Counted from the stretch's first letter, positions 1-13,117 are shown. The stretch: DNA of 64,000 nucleotides from Neurospora tetrasperma FGSC 2508 (GCF_000213175.1 NW_009799100.1:1667887-1731886); one strand, 5' to 3'. Notes: generated from the sequence alone by a model not told the origin. A program made the numbers and translations.

Positions 1-570
1 CCCTGTTTGGCTTCCAATTCGTCTGCCCGTTCGGCTTGGAAATCGTACAAAACAACACCATAAACCATGGCTCCATTCTTGCCAGGTGTTTTCGACATCC
101 GATGTGCGGCGTTTGCTCCAGGAGGCGAGGCCGCCGAGCCTTCGCCGTATCCCGAATCACTGTCTACGGTCTTCAAACCCAGGGAACCGGTTTGAGACTG
201 GCCGCTATCGCGTTCCGTACGTCCAAGGGCCTGGAAATAAGCGACGGGCACGAGACCACGAGCGTCTGGTAGCGCAGGGTTGCACGCCTCGTACCACTCT
301 GGGTCATTTTCACGACCGATGACATGGAAGAAATCGCCGCGTGAAAAGCTAAGCTCCTGTGCATTTTGTGCTTCGTAATCGTAGAGAGCTTTTATAACCT
401 GTGATAAAAAGTTTAGCCCAAGTGCATTATGGTTGAAACCTTGTTCCAAGACATACCTTCTTTGGAGGGACGATGGCGACGGCAGATTTCGGTTGAATAG
501 TAATATGAGGTTTGGAGTCCTTCTCTCCACCCTTGATGGACCTTCGTAGAGCCTTGAAACCGCGTGACAT
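1..570 (-). CDS. bem1: BEM1 polarity scaffold, 5' part (runs off the window)
   Basis: The 5' part of the Bem1/Scd2 polarity scaffold, which links Cdc42, its exchange factor Cdc24 and PAK kinases at growth sites. Exon 1 (457-570) starts MSRGFKALRRSIKGG, a typical fungal Bem1 start. An intron at 399-456 (GTATGT donor, CACAG acceptor) separates it from exon 2, which is open to base 1. Exon 2 begins with an SH3 domain (residues about 39-105; ALYDYEAQ, PEWYEA and GLVPVAYF motifs). A second SH3 starts just before the edge (YGVVLYDFQAERADELEA). The PX and PB1 domains expected in this family would lie outside the window. An in-frame upstream ATG at 711 exists, but the family start favours 570. Identification is strong; the gene is cut by the window edge, not broken. 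Confidence 0.9.
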
Positions 571-3500
571 TGTTAGTTGCCAGAATGACGAAACCGCAGT
601 ATTGAAATGAGTAGTCCGACTAGGCCCAGAAAATTCGAGAGGTGCTGTGGGTGTAGATGGAGCAGACACAAAGAAAAAGGATTCTTCCGGTTCACGCAAG
701 CTGTATTGCATCGTGACGAATTGGCCAAGGCAAGAACGCCTATGTGATGGTGTATGAATACCTGAGCCGTAGCCCGATCCTATCTCTCATGTTCCCAATA
801 GCAGTGAAGCCTCTGCCATACAATCACGAGGGCTGTTCTTTGGGGAACGAGCGAATACGATCGGACTGAAGAGGAGGAGGGACGGGGGAGGGAAGAGAGA
901 GGGGATGGCAGAGCACAGAACAGCGGGGAATGACGTACCTTCATCTTGTCCGACAGCAATACTCAGACGACTTGTAAGCTATGTGTACACAAACCAAAAC
1001 CGGAACTATTGTGCTATACACAGAGAGAAACAGGAACGGCTGACGGGGTGAGGGGCGTCAGCGAACAACTTTTGGAGCGGGCGTCCTGGTGTCGGCGTGC
1101 GCGGGCAATCGTGGTTGGGGTTACGCCGACTCAAATGACGGACGGCGAGAGGTCTTGCCTAGGATCCCTCTGGGGTTGGTCCTGGGCGGTTCTGCTCGTG
1201 TGTGTGGTGTGTGTGTGTGTGTCGTGGAGGGTGTTGCTGGGTGGAATCTGTGTAACGATCCAAATGTGCCGTATGTATCGGTCGGATGGGAGCCGGGAAA
1301 GCAGCGCGGCGATGACGGGAGTGGATATCGCGGACGGGGTCGTTATCTGCTACACTAGTGTTTGCGACCGAGCGAACGTAAGGGAGACGTAATTTGGGAG
1401 CAGCGGTTGTCCAGCTAATTTCGGCGACCGTTTCGTGTAAAATGGTCGCGCCCCAATACTTCTGTTCCCCAAGTGGATAGCTGACCCCAAGTTCGCTGTC
1501 TGGCCGAGTTTGCCTCAATCTTGGCTTTCCGTCTTTGTTTGAGCCTGATCAGGGCCGCCTGGCGTGTGGGAGTGTGGTGTTGACGCAATTCTCTTGTTCC
1601 TTTGTTCAGCCGCAATGCCGACTGCCTAGACCCAATGCTCAATGCGCAATTCCCAGTCCGGCGAGCGCTTCTAGAATGTCTAAGTAATGGTGGACAATCC
1701 GCCGCGGGAGTTGCGTTGGATGTTGCGAGTGTTGTCGGCGATGATGGACTTGACTGTCGCAGTAGGAAGGTTGGTTGTCGAGAGTTGGAACTGGTGATGA
1801 GTGAACGAAGCGAGCGAACAGGTGGGAATGGAAACTGGAAACTGCACGGTGGCGGGGAAGGATCAGGATCAGGTGGGATATATGGCCTGCGTGCCTTGCG
1901 TGCTAGTCCTCGGGACGGGCAGCAATAGCATTAAAAAAATAATAAAAAGGGAGATAGCAACAGCCCAAAGCCAAGCTTGCAACGGAAGCAGCAAGGGTGA
2001 TCACCAAGGGTCGGGTCCAGGTGTGTTCTCGCAGAGTGGAAGCCGACAGGGTGTGGAGGTGGTGGCCGGAGATGGCTCGAAGACGGGCGGGTAGGTGTGA
2101 TGAAGGTCACAAGCAAGTCACCAGCCTAGCCGAGACGGACGGCATGGAACATGTTGGAAAAACAGCCACTCAGGCTTGCTTATTCGCCTAGTGTCTGTTA
2201 GTGTCTGCTAGTTTATGTCCGTATCCCTGAGCGTGAAAGGGTGGCTGCCTCTATCTAGCCGTTAGCAACCGCATGACAATCGGCATGACAATGGACGGCC
2301 AAGGACCTCGACTCAAGAGGGGAATTGTAGCGTTGCAGCAGTGCAGAGGCCGCGCGGGCAGGTACCTGAAGGCACCCAGGCCTGGTTGATTGGCGCAGTT
2401 GCTACCCTGCAATTGGTGCAATTGGAGAGCGCCGCCAGGGTTCTCACGTCCAGAGGGACCCACCCTCCCTGGACCTGGCTGTGGGTTCGAATTGGCTTAC
2501 GTTCTTACCTCCACTTTCTTGGCCGCTCTCGATCTTTGGGATTCCGGACGTGCCCACCGCGATACGACCAGGAACTTTGCGACAAACGAATGAAAGAAGT
2601 CGGCCAACGTCAAATCTCAACTGAAACCAACCAGCTTGCTAGTCTTACAAGATCTGATCAAAGATGAGCCGCGCGCAATGAGGCCATTGAACAGCTAAGA
2701 TTGCTGCTCCCTCAGGTATTCTCCGTTGGTATCTTTGTCGCTGTCATTGCCTGGCCTAAGATATGTGTGCGTGCTAGTGTGCATGATATTGTACATATCT
2801 TCGAAGCCACTGCATATGCATCGTGATCGCGCTTGTCATAGCGGAAACTGTGGTTGGTTTGTTGAGTCGAGTCGACGACCAGGGTGCTATCGATGGACAC
2901 GGTACCTGAGGATTTTTTCTCACTTCTCCAACCTCAACTGAAGGATTGATTGCTTCATTCTCGAGTCTGTTCCGTCACTACCCATCCAAGTGACTTGAAA
3001 GGCGTCGTCGTCGACAACAAGTCGATGCTGTGAGGCAGGAATATGCCTGCTGTTAGTGCACCAACTCATACGATGCGTCATGAGATGTTCAAAGCCCACA
3101 CCTTGTCAATGCATTGACATCGGGCTCCATCATAACGTCGGTGGACTTGAAAGCTGAAGGACTCGACAGAATGCAAGGCCTCCAAGACGGTTCACAAGCA
3201 ACCCCTAGTAGGAAAAGCCTAGTACTAGCATCACTGGATTGACGCTGACATATGTCCTTCTGATGGCGACTTAGTTCGGGATTTTCAGATCTTCCTATGT
3301 TGGCAGATTCATTCTACACAGTCCGAATCTCCTTCATTGGTGCAGCAAAAAGCATCGCGATCAAATTTTAGGTAGATATCGGTTCTCGGTCTCGGGGTAT
3401 TTCGGATGAAGCTCCGCGGCCTGTGCCTGACTAATCAAAACAACCCAAACAGCGAACAGGGAGCATTGGTGTCTAGACTCGGATAGAGACACCACTGTAA

Positions 3501-5426
3501 CGGCCTGGTAGGGCTCTGCTACAAGCTCCCGATTTTGGAATCTGGGCATTAACCGATCCAGTTTTTTTTTCTTTTCTTATTCTTTTGCTTAACAAATCTC
3601 ACTTTTTGTCATCTCGGGGTTTCTGTTCGGTCTTTGTATGATGTTCATCTCATTCTGGCCACAACAATAGTGTGCGAGCTCCTAGAGGGAATAATAAACA
3701 CGAGAATAGTGCAAGTGGATGGACGTCCTTCGAATACTCGACATCCTCATCTTCTCCATTGGACATGAATAACGCCCAAGAAAAGCCGCCAATTGCCATG
3801 TTTTCCATCGCAATGGTTTCAACCCTCTTTTTATTTATTGATGCACGACTTTCACGTACACGTACATGCACAAGATTTGACCAATCGGAATGTGACGCGA
3901 GGAGCACACGACGGGCCGGGATGCCCGCTGGCGCACCTGTAAGCAATGAGGCAGCGTGGTATTTTTCGATTTTCCACATGGTATGGTGTCTAGCTTTCGC
4001 CTCACCAGCCACCGCTTCCATTCGACCAAAGGTTATGTTAGTAACTGTATCAAGAAGCAAACGCGTATCATCGAGGTTTGTAACATCTGCTTGCAGTGCG
4101 GGCAGAAGTCGAAGGACCCGACCCTTTTCCACCATTGATCATGATGCGCGGCCGATTGTGTTGGCGTCCGGCTCCCCGTACTCTGACTCAAAAACAACAA
4201 GAATGGCATCAATATCAACGGCGCACAACATGACTGTGTTGTGTGCTGGAGGTCATGAAGTACGTTCTTATTTTGCTAATTGTAAAACATGCCCACTCAA
4301 CCTCCCTGCCCAAGACTTTGTTAGGCGCAGAAGTGAATCGGCCGGTTGCTCTTAACATTGTTCCCTTAACGCCAAACACCTGAGTTACCTATACTAGGAT
4401 GAAGAAGGAACAAAAAAAAAGACAAGGGACAAATGCAAGCAGTTTTGACACCCCGAGACGCCAAAACCCTATGCTCGCTGACCCAAACCACCACCCAAAG
4501 ATGCCAACATCGGAACGCAAGGGATACTGAAAAATTGTTGGATAAGAGAGCAGTGCTTTGAAGCACGCATATAAAGAGAGCAGGGTGCCACTACAGCACC
4601 AGAGCAACTAATGCTGCTGCTTCCACGTCGCCAAAGGTCACCTCCGCGTGACCCTAATGCTTGCTAAAATAAGAGACCCCGTGAGCCGACACGTCGAGAT
4701 CCTCCGGCAAGACACATTGATCGGGAAAGAAGGGGGTCGATATGCGAAGACGCCATCTATCATCCTGTCCACCGAGAATGGCTTCCGAAAACGGTAGATA
4801 TCACGTCTTCGTTTTTGAGTAGAGTAGGCTGATTCGTATACTGCACGCCTCAACCAAGTCTGAGGTCAATTAGGGTGACCTGATGCCGGCAAATGACATT
4901 GAAGAACAGGAGCTGCGCCTGTCCTGGAGGAACTAGCTGAAAAGGTAAGTCGGACTGCGTTGCAAGTGGCAACCTGGCGCATCGTGAGGTCGTGAGACGA
5001 CTCGGAGGATGAAGTGGTTTTCGTCAATGTAATAGTTCTTCCACAAGGCATGACGTGAGCTTCCTCTAACGCATTCCACGTTACTATTCAGAGAGTAACA
5101 TCGGAATTGGCAACGAAGAAACGGAGATAGAAAACCCGTCGGTATTCTCCATCGCCGAATTCCCCCATAAGGTGTTGCTGATAGAGGCCCAGGTGGCAAA
5201 TGTCGTGGGGTTGGACAGAGACTTAGGTCGACGAAGGGCGTGCTATCAATAATATCAAACTACTGCATGACGACGCAAGGGTGCAGATCCCGGTGACCGA
5301 GGTGAGAAACTACGAAGGCGGAGATGAAGTAGAAACATGAGGTCGACAGCCGGTGCTCATGTCTTGAAAGAGTTGGGAACGATGTGGGCGGGTGAGGCGA
5401 CGATAGGAAATAAGGACTCAGTGCTG
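571..5426. other. Gene-poor interval, no supported gene
   Basis: About 4.9 kb without a convincing gene. The first few hundred bases must hold the bem1 5' leader and promoter. ORFs at 946-1392 (+), 1159-1518 (-) and 1602-1928 (+) have no recognisable domain. Between 3650 and 4360 long ORFs overlap on both strands (227 aa plus, 161 aa minus); neither shows a family signature or clean splice signals, so one could be a lineage-specific gene or an old relic. The last 130 bases before 5427 are probably the 3' UTR of the SAC3/GANP gene. Confidence 0.5.
1197..1222. repeat. GT dinucleotide microsatellite
   Basis: A short, slightly interrupted (GT)n run in the intergenic region upstream of bem1. Simple-sequence repeat with no sign of function. 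Confidence 0.8.
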
Positions 5427-7177
5427 TTAGATTTGACCTTTAATGTCAACCCTGGAAAATGCTGCCTTCCTCGGGCCCTCGAACAGCTCTTTAGCTTTTC
5501 CGGTCAGGAACATAACAGTTCCCTCGCGATCCTCCAGTAGATCCTGGCCCTGGTAGTCGAGGATGAATTGGGCAGCATCCGCATCCGACTCAAAGTACAG
5601 CTCTTCCGTGACGAAGCGCAGCGGCACATCAGGTTTATACCTAATCGGAGTCAGGAACACATCTCAGTACATGGAGGGAACGGAAAGTACATACGCCTTA
5701 CAGATGTTGCAAAGAGCGGCAAGGCGTTCACGGCCAACGAACATATCCATAAGATATGCACCCATGTTGGGCGTGTCGTTGTAGAGCCGGAAAAAGCGGT
5801 GGTAATTGCCAAGTGCCAAAGCGGATCGGACGTCAAGCGCATGCTTTATGGCTTCTTCCTCCTTCTCTGCTGCAGTTAGATCCGCCAAGACGTCGTTTAA
5901 CGCCGTGCGGTTAGCGGTATGAATGAAATACAAGATACGATACGCCTTGAACTCAATCGACTTCCCCTTAATACCCATTTTGTAGAGGGCCTTGAGCTGG
6001 GTCTGACATTGATTATACTCACCGAGGTCCCCCTTCTCCAAGGCAATCCGAGCATGAATTTCGTAGACTTCTACGGTAAACTCATTTTTGATGCGCTGGA
6101 CTGTCAAGTCCTGACGCATGGATTTGAACTGATCGCAGATGTACGAGTAGTTTTGCTCCTTCTTCCACTTTCTCTTGAGCAGCTCGAGCGTCTGGCGCAG
6201 AACCCGCTCTGGTCGGACCACGGACGGAACGGGCGGCGCCGTCAGACGGAGATAGCGCTTCTCCAGGGTCTCGCATGTGCCGACAACCGGGCCGTCGCTG
6301 GGAGGCGGAGTCGGCTCGCGATATGTCGACTTGTAACCTCCGTCGAAGCGCTTTTGACGTTTCTCCAACTGCTTCTGGAACTTACTTTGTGTCTTCGACT
6401 GGGCTTCCTCGACTGGAGCTGGGCGTTTATCAGCATTGAATGTAATGCGGTCCTCAAGGCGATTCTGTCCGTTCCGCCAAGGGGGTGCGGCGCCCTCGCT
6501 GAAGTCGGTAGACTTGCGCTTCTTGGAACTGGATGGGGAAATGGAAAGGGCCGAGAAATGAGATGCTTGCTGAAGGGCCCTGGCTCTAGCACGCTCCTCT
6601 TTGATCATCTCTTGCGGCAAGGGCATTTTCTCCCAGTTCACAGTGTACATGTGGCCCTGGTCGTTCGCGTACGAGATGGTTTCCTTGAGCTTGGCTTCCA
6701 TTTCGGCGCGGGTGACCGATGGATCTAGGTTGGAGGTCTGGAAAGAACGCTGCACGTAGTTGCGCACAGATTCCGGCCAGTCGATCTTTTTCTTTGCGGG
6801 CTCTTGCGTTGTGATGGGCGTTGCGGCAGTCAAGGGCGCGGCTGGATTAGTGTGAAGTGGTGTTGCAGGAGGAGGATTTATAGGAATAGGGCCGTAGGCA
6901 GGTGGGGGAGGATAGGAAGCGGGTGGTGCGGCGGAATAAGGTTGACCGAAGGTTTGGCGGACCTGAACTGGAGTGAACGCGGTAGTAGCTGGGGGAGGAG
7001 AGGTGAAACAAACGTCAGCGACGGTCACCAGCAGTGTCGGGACGGGGCGGCAGGAGTGAATCGCAAGTCAAGAGATGGGATGAAATCTGTAGGACACGGC
7101 AGAAGCATACCAGAGTACGGATAAGCCGCCGGCGGCTGCGTGCCTGGCGGAGGAGGTTGAGCGGATGACCACTGCAT
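5427..7177 (-). CDS. SAC3/GANP-domain protein, Thp3/LENG8 type
   Basis: Three exons (7111-7177, 5695-6988, 5427-5640) give 524 aa. The introns are 6989-7110 (GTATGC donor, CCCCAG acceptor) and 5641-5694 (54 nt, GTATGT donor, TTAG acceptor). I chose the start MQWSSAQPPPPG because it splices in frame into ATTAFTPVQVRQ; the longer ORF reading into the intron starts at a doubtful codon. The N-terminal half is Pro/Ala-rich and basic. The C-terminal half (about 260-490) holds the SAC3/GANP/PCI-like helical domain, with the EKRYLRLTAPP, VRPERVLR and DQFKSMRQDLTVQRI stretches typical of LENG8 and yeast Thp3. Thp3 works with Csn12 in transcription elongation and mRNA maturation in the nucleus. It shares a 700-bp divergent promoter region with vps36. 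The 269-aa ORF on the other strand (5919-6728) is a shadow. Confidence 0.85.
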
Positions 7178-7876
7178 GTTGCTCGTCTGGAATCGATGGG
7201 GTTGTCGAGGGAGAGTTGAAGCACACGACGAAACAAACAACGACGGAGCAAGAAAAGACGATGCCAACAAATTAAACAGAACTCGCTGGCAAACAACAAA
7301 GTCGTGCTACTCGTGTGAACCCAAGGTTCAAAACTAGCTATGGAACTGGGCGTATAGTGTCGTGGGCGGTGGTGAGGGAATGGTTGCCGATGGTACTAAT
7401 GATGGGCTGAAATTAATGCAGTGGGCGGTGACAAGAAACGTGCAAGGTTCGTTGATCAAAGAGGCTTCTCTTCAACGAAGTGACAGTGTTCAACCTCGAT
7501 AGGGTGGCAGTGGCCCAAAAGTCGATCGGGCGTGGGTTGCATTCTGTGAACGGGACCAAGCCGGCCGCCATCAGATTCCACTTACTAGCCACCGCACGGG
7601 CTGCATGCTGCACCTGTCAACACCTGCTGTCTGTCATCTTGAGTCCATGTTAGTGCAGCTGTATCACAGCCACGTGGGCAGCCCCATAGTGTACATGGCC
7701 GCTATCTACCGCAATCGCCGCCAAGATGCCATCTAGTCCCAAGTCGACAACAACCCCCGCCGACATCATTCAGCAACCCGACCACCACTTCAGTTCCAAG
7801 TTGTCGATCCTCTTTTCACTCTTTTTATAACCCGACTCCCTCGAAAGCCCAAACAGCTTTCCCCCAGCTATGACGA
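7178..7876. promoter_or_regulatory. Divergent promoter region, SAC3/GANP gene and vps36
   Basis: This 699-bp gap lies between two genes transcribed away from each other, so it must hold both 5' leaders and promoters. A TTTTTATAACC stretch near 7823-7833, about 50 bp before the vps36 ATG, is AT-rich but very close for a TATA box. I recognise no specific factor site. The region holds no plausible ORF. Confidence 0.55.
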
Positions 7877-9985
7877 ATGTTTCTAAAGAATCTCGACCTC
7901 ACCACTGCCTTGCGGCCGTCGTACCTGCCCGATGAAGATTTGCTCTTTGTCCAGGACAATGTGGGGTTGTACGAGGGGTGAGCATATGATCCCAAGTTCC
8001 TCTTCCTTCCCGCCATCATCAGTCCTTACGCCTTTTACGTTGTTTACTTGAAAGTTCATGTGTTTGTGTGAACCCTTCGACTGACTTATTCGCCGTGCCT
8101 TTATCAGCAAATACAAGCTGCCCAACCAACAAAATGGCCAGGTTTACCTGACCTCGCACCGGATATGCTACGTCGACAAGACGGAGCCCAGAAAATACTC
8201 TGCCGCTTTGGATCTCAAAGACATTGAGCGCTACGAGTTCTACGTAATTGCGCCTTTGCCAAGGAACATGCCGAATGATCAAAAACTAAATGCTAGCGTG
8301 TGATGTAGGCCGGATTTCTCAAGTCATCGCCCAAAATCACCTTGGTGCCCAAGGCCAACAAGCGAGCATCCCTCCAACCATCGCGCAACGGAAACGCTTC
8401 ACCGGCGCAACGTGTAGACAGCCCCTTTCGTGCACCGCCCGTTGATACACCTCCAGCGAGCTCAGCGACATGGGTATGTACCATCTGCAGCTTCTCCAAC
8501 CCAGTACCGTCCAATTTCGATCCGACGACGGCAAGTGAACATACGTCCCTCCCTCCCTGCCTAGCTTGTGGTATCAAGCCTACCTTGACCCATATTCTCA
8601 AGGCGACCATCTCGAATGCGACAAGTCGACAGCCCGGTGGGGGACCTGCCATCTACCCTCCGCTTCCTGACCGATCCAAGCAAGGTTCCGAATCAACGGC
8701 ACCAGCGACTCAGACATCTTCATCGCCTTTTCAGGCAGCAGACGCGAGCGCATCTTTCCAGTGTCCAAGATGCACCTTTCTCAACCATCCCTCGCTGATG
8801 TCATGCGAGATGTGCGGAGGGCCACTCATCTCCAACGACTTACCTGCTGAACTCATGCAACAAAGGCGGGAGACTGACTCGCCCGGCCCAGTTCTGAGCA
8901 GTCTGGCTCCCAAAAGCGAGGCCCTCGAAAGCGTCAAGATTTCCTTTCGCGGAGGCGGAGAGAAGATCTTCTACGAAAGGCTCAAGGGATCAATGACCCA
9001 GCGCAAGTGGCTGCTTCAGGGCGCACCTCCGATTCCCAAAACCTCTTCAAATGGGTTAGGGGTAGGATCTGGTTCTGGTGGAGGAGCAGGCGGAGGAGTC
9101 GGCTCAGGTGGAGGCCAGCCCGAACGGGTAAAGATTGCGGGAATCGCAGGCCTCGAACAGCGCGGCCAATCCATGCGCAAGAATAACGAGATCGTCATCG
9201 GAAACGCATTCGAGGACCTCGAAGCCCTGATGGCCTCCGCCAAGGACATTGTGGCCCTGGCAGAAACCTTTGCTCGCCAAGTCAAGGGTGCAGGAGGCGC
9301 CTCCTCTGGCAGCGAAAATGCGCTGCTCGCCGAGTCCGCCAGCCAGCTTGGCCTCATTGCAACCAAGGACATTGTCGGCAGTGGCGGCGGCGGCGACTCG
9401 CTCTATCTGTCCGAACTTGCCCGTACATTGGCCGAGTTCCTCACGGACGATGCGCGAGGCGTGCTGAGGAAAGCAGGCGGGATCATCTCGCTTGTCGACC
9501 TCTGGGCCATGTTCAACCGGCTTCGCGGAGGTGTGGAGCTGGTCAGCCCTGCGGATTTCGAAAAGGCGGTTAACTTGTGGGACAAGCTCGGGTTGCCCGT
9601 CCGGCTGCGCACGTTCAAGTCGGGCGTGAAGGTTGTTCAGGGGCGCGACCGGACGGACGAGACGACCATCAGGGCGTTGCTGGCCTGGATGCAGGATTTG
9701 CACAATTTCCCGCCCGACCGGGAGGTGGCGTGGGACTGGCGCGAGTTTGGGCGCGGCGTCACTGCGAGAGATGCGGCGGAGAGGTTCGGTTGGAGTATAG
9801 GTGTCGCTGAGGAGGAGCTTGAGATGGCGGAAGAGCGTGGCGTGTTGTGTCGCGAGGAAGGCATCGAGGGGTTGAAGTTCTGGGAAAACTTTATTGACAC
9901 GGGAGAAGGTGCTTCGAGGCCACATCCGATGAAGGAGGACAACGAGAGGCTTGTGAAGGCGTTGCAGGAGAGCGGTTTTTTGTGA
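7877..9985 (+). CDS. vps36: VPS36, ESCRT-II subunit with two NZF zinc fingers
   Basis: Three exons (7877-7977, 8108-8243, 8309-9985) give 637 aa. The introns are 7978-8107 (GTGAGC...ATCAG) and 8244-8308 (GTAATT...TGTAG). The protein begins with a GLUE (split-PH) domain: LLFVQDNVGLYEG and VYLTSHRICYVD in the first 80 residues, then RYEFYAGFLKSSPKI across the second intron. The GLUE domain is interrupted by two Npl4-type fingers, C136/C139/C163/C166 (WVCTIC...CLAC) and C231/C234/C245/C248 (FQCPRC...CEMC), as in yeast Vps36. A Gly/Ser linker follows, then the C-terminal winged-helix EAP45 region (about 370-637; LARTLAEFL, GIISLVDLWAMFNR). ESCRT-II acts in sorting ubiquitinated cargo at endosomes. 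Between C139 and C163 the first finger is longer than usual. Confidence 0.93.
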
Positions 9986-10425
9986 GATGAGTAGTAGGTG
10001 CGTTGCCGTTTAGCCCATGGGATTCCTAGCATCATGTCGAAATGGCTTCTACGTTAGATTTGTCTGCTATTATGATAGAATCGATAAAGTTGACAGTAGC
10101 CGTTACAGAAAAGCATAATTTTACATGACTCAGTCATCTATCCGTGTACCATTAGAGGTTGCCCCTTCTCTCTACACCATATGATACAGCCAAAACTGGC
10201 TTTCTAAGACAACAAGCCCACAAGCAAGAGACGATGCCAAAACCCATGAAATTGAAGCACCAGAAAGCATTCCCAAACGCCTAGCCTCTATCCCAACACC
10301 TGCCGCCGCTCTATGCAGCTTTATACTCATCTTTACAAACGCAACAGCAACACACATACACGCCCATCTAACCATCCATCCATCCTCAAATCCCCAATCG
10401 GGGCACGCTCCCTCACCCCCATCGT
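9986..10425. other. 3'-to-3' intergenic gap
   Basis: 440 bp between the converging ends of vps36 and the mitochondrial protein gene. It should contain both 3' UTRs; no gene or clear signal is visible. Confidence 0.6.
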
Positions 10426-11737
10426 CTAACTCAACCTCTCCATCAAACCCTTCCTAACCTTCATGTTAACGACCCCACCCACACCAAAAGCCGGCACAAT
10501 CCTACATATCCTCGCCGCCACACTAACCGCCCACTTCTTTTTAACCAACGACCACCTCTCTCTCCAACTCGGCGCCGCTCCCGAACCACCCGAGGGGCGA
10601 TTATACATGTCCAACCCCAACAGATGCACGGGCGTGCTGAAAAGCTGCACCACCGCCGGCGCCGCAAACTGCGCCATCGTCTGTCCACTGACCCATTTCT
10701 GCGCATCCTTGCTTAGCCTCTCCGTCAACACCGGCCCAAGCAAAGGGGGAACATTGAAACTGGCAAAAATCGTCATGCAATCCCTGGCCGCAAACAGGAG
10801 ATAGCTTGGCAGTCCCACGGGTCTGGGTGTAGCGCCGGGGGGGCCGAAGAGGCGGACAAAGACTTGGTCTTTGTAGATGCAGAGACCAATGTTGGCGGCG
10901 GAGGAGGCGAAGAATTTGGAACTGCCCGAGGTGACGTGCGCTGGGTTGGGGTTGTTTTGGACAGTGGCGACGGTCGTGTCCAGCGTGTTGGCGGTTAGGT
11001 AGGTGCCGCCGTACAAGAGGAAGATGAGGCCGAAGGGACGGGAGAGTATGGTGGACCGGGGAGAGGAGAGAAGGGAGCGCAGGGAGCGGCGGAGGGAGGT
11101 GAGGAGGGGGGCGGCGCCGGAGGCATTCTCCATAATTGAGCTGTAAAGGAGGGAAAGGGGGGTTAGTTATAGGTTTGGAGGAGTTGAGGGAGAGAAGAGG
11201 GGAAGAAAAAAAAAGGGTAAACAAGACGTACCGGTCAATAATAGAGATAACAGGCGCAACAAGCACAGCTGCCGCAGCGGCACTGACGAGGTCAGCACCA
11301 AGTCGTAGGCCGAGGTTTTTGGTGTTCCATTTTGATGTTGTGCTTGTCAAAGGTGTTGGTTTTGTGTCGACGATATCACCGCCATCAGCCCCAAGCAGTG
11401 CAGCCCGAGTCTTTTGCGTTTGTGTTGCCAGGCCGGCGAGATGTGAGTGTGACGTCTTCAGTCCGGCGGCAGTATCTAACGGCGAGGCGGCCGAGACCGG
11501 GCCTTGGACCGGGACCGGGGCCGGGGTGCCTTCTTTCATGTCGGAGGCGGAGGCAGCAACCAGGGTTCTCCACCGGTGGCAGCGGGTTGTTTCGGGGAGG
11601 TTCTGGGATCGCGGGGTGCGGGATGCCGAATGCGATCGGGGCGGGGGCCGGGGACAGCGGATGCGGAGAAGAAGGGCCGAGGAAGGGCCTGGTGATTGGA
11701 GATGGAAGCGCGATTGGACCCCCCGGAGGAAAGCCAA
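10426..11737 (-). CDS. Probable mitochondrial membrane protein, conserved fungal, function unknown
   Basis: Two exons (11232-11737, 10426-11140) joined over a 91-nt intron (11141-11231; GTACGT donor, TTACAG acceptor) give 406 aa. I do not recognise a characterised family. The first 60 residues are rich in Arg, Ser and Pro with almost no acidic residues, as in a mitochondrial presequence (MAFLRGVQSRFHLQ). Several hydrophobic segments follow: LGADLVSAAAAAVLVAPVI (about 145-165), SRPFGLIFLLYGGTYLTA (about 200-217) and stretches near PSYLLFAARDCMTIFASF and VQLFSTPVHLLGLDMY. The intron lies inside the conserved-looking junction IIDRSIMENASG. A mitochondrial inner-membrane location is inferred from the presequence and hydrophobicity. 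The 378-aa ORF running past 11232 is a misreading through the intron. Confidence 0.75.
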
Positions 11738-13117
11738 GAAATTGGAATCGAAGAACTTTTAGCTCAATGACTAATGCTTGACTGGTGGCAACGTGTTGAG
11801 GGCCGGATGACGACGGTATGGATTCAACCTAGTTCTGATAACGACAGTGAGGTGAACTTGGCGTGTATGTAGCAGCGTTGTGGTCGCAAAGATGGAGCAC
11901 AATGGCCGACAAGGTGTTTCGAAATGTGTGGTTTGCAGATGAGAACGGGAAGTAAGATAAAAAAAAATGAGATCCAGATCGGAATTGTTCAATTCAAACA
12001 AACGGAGAAACCGTGGCTGAAATAGAAGGAGGGCACAAGATAAATGTTATGGCTGGCCCGGCTGTTGACTCGGAACCAGTTCACCGCAGTTCCCGTCGTC
12101 CATGAACTTCAGCTTCCGAATGAATATGGGCAGAGGACCATCTGGATCGATATCGGTGTATTGTACCGAGTATGGAGCTATGTACATAGCAGGTAGAAGA
12201 AGTGCTCTGGTGGTCACACCCGACTTTCACAATCGTTTGACTTTCCACTTCGGCCCGGCCGCATCGGAGCTTCATACGCTTCTTCCCGCCTTCTCGACTG
12301 TCTGGGCCGGTCTAGTGCCTGACCACGGGCCCGTCTGATCTCCAAATTCTCTGCAACAGCTCCGCACTGGTCAGGGTCTGTTCAGGGCCCTCAAGGTCGC
12401 AGAGCATGGGTTGAAGCCCCGAGATCGGACTGAGCTTAGACTGGCTAACGTCAGCCGAGATGCGATGAAATGCCCGTGCCCATCTTTCCCCTGGTATGCC
12501 GAGACTTTTTATCAGATCAGATCGAACTATGACCAGGTGCTGTGGGGCCTGAAGCGGCCCTACAACTACACTACCTAGTAGGTACTGTACCTAGGTATGT
12601 ACGTCACGCAGGCTACCTACCGTGCCGGTGTGGGAATCTGTATTCAATCCCGATCAATGGATCCTTCGCGGTTCTAAAACTCCAGTCAGGTCTGGATGGT
12701 CTTGGACTTTATGACCATTCATGCTTTGTGCGCATTGACCGCAACAGATGATCAACATATCTCTTCCTGCTCCGAGTTAACATATCAAAAACAAACACAG
12801 TAGCCATGGAGACGGTACCTTGACGGCACACTCCAGTGTCACCGCTCTTGGTCGAACATCACAAGTTAGGTACATTAGTGACTACTTCCTTTCCTCATAT
12901 ACTATAATTCATTTCCAAGTTAGTCGTCAACACACATCCTGCCTACGCACATCGGAACGCGTGTATGTATGTTCAATAAAATAGAGTCATTAAGTCATCA
13001 TCATAATAATGTTACAACCCCGTCCCTTCACGGGATCAAGGCACCCACCCCCATTTACTCCTTCTCTTCCAGTTCTGTTCTATAGATCTAGTCCAACTTG
13101 GAGATACCTGTCCCGCT
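11738..13117. other. Intergenic region, no gene seen
   Basis: 1.4 kb between the mitochondrial protein start and the 3' end of the small Gly-rich gene. It includes CCTAGGTA-like motifs around 12570-12600, common in intergenic DNA of these fungi. Only short ORFs without recognisable content are present. Confidence 0.5.

Noticed and set aside
946-1518. ORFs of 148 aa (+) and 119 aa (-) around the GT repeat
   Set aside because: Composition dominated by the microsatellite; no sign of selection or function.
3650-4355. Overlapping ORFs on both strands (161 aa minus, 227 aa plus)
   Set aside because: Neither strand shows a family motif or convincing intron pattern; left as unresolved rather than called.
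5919-6728. 269-aa plus-strand ORF opposite the SAC3/GANP gene
   Set aside because: Antisense shadow; no recognisable domain, while the minus strand encodes a conserved family.
9104-9925. 273-aa minus-strand ORF opposite vps36
   Set aside because: Antisense shadow of conserved coding sequence.
10601-11231. C-terminal part of the 378-aa minus ORF starting at 11737
   Set aside because: Reads through the intron at 11141-11231 and then runs in the wrong frame.
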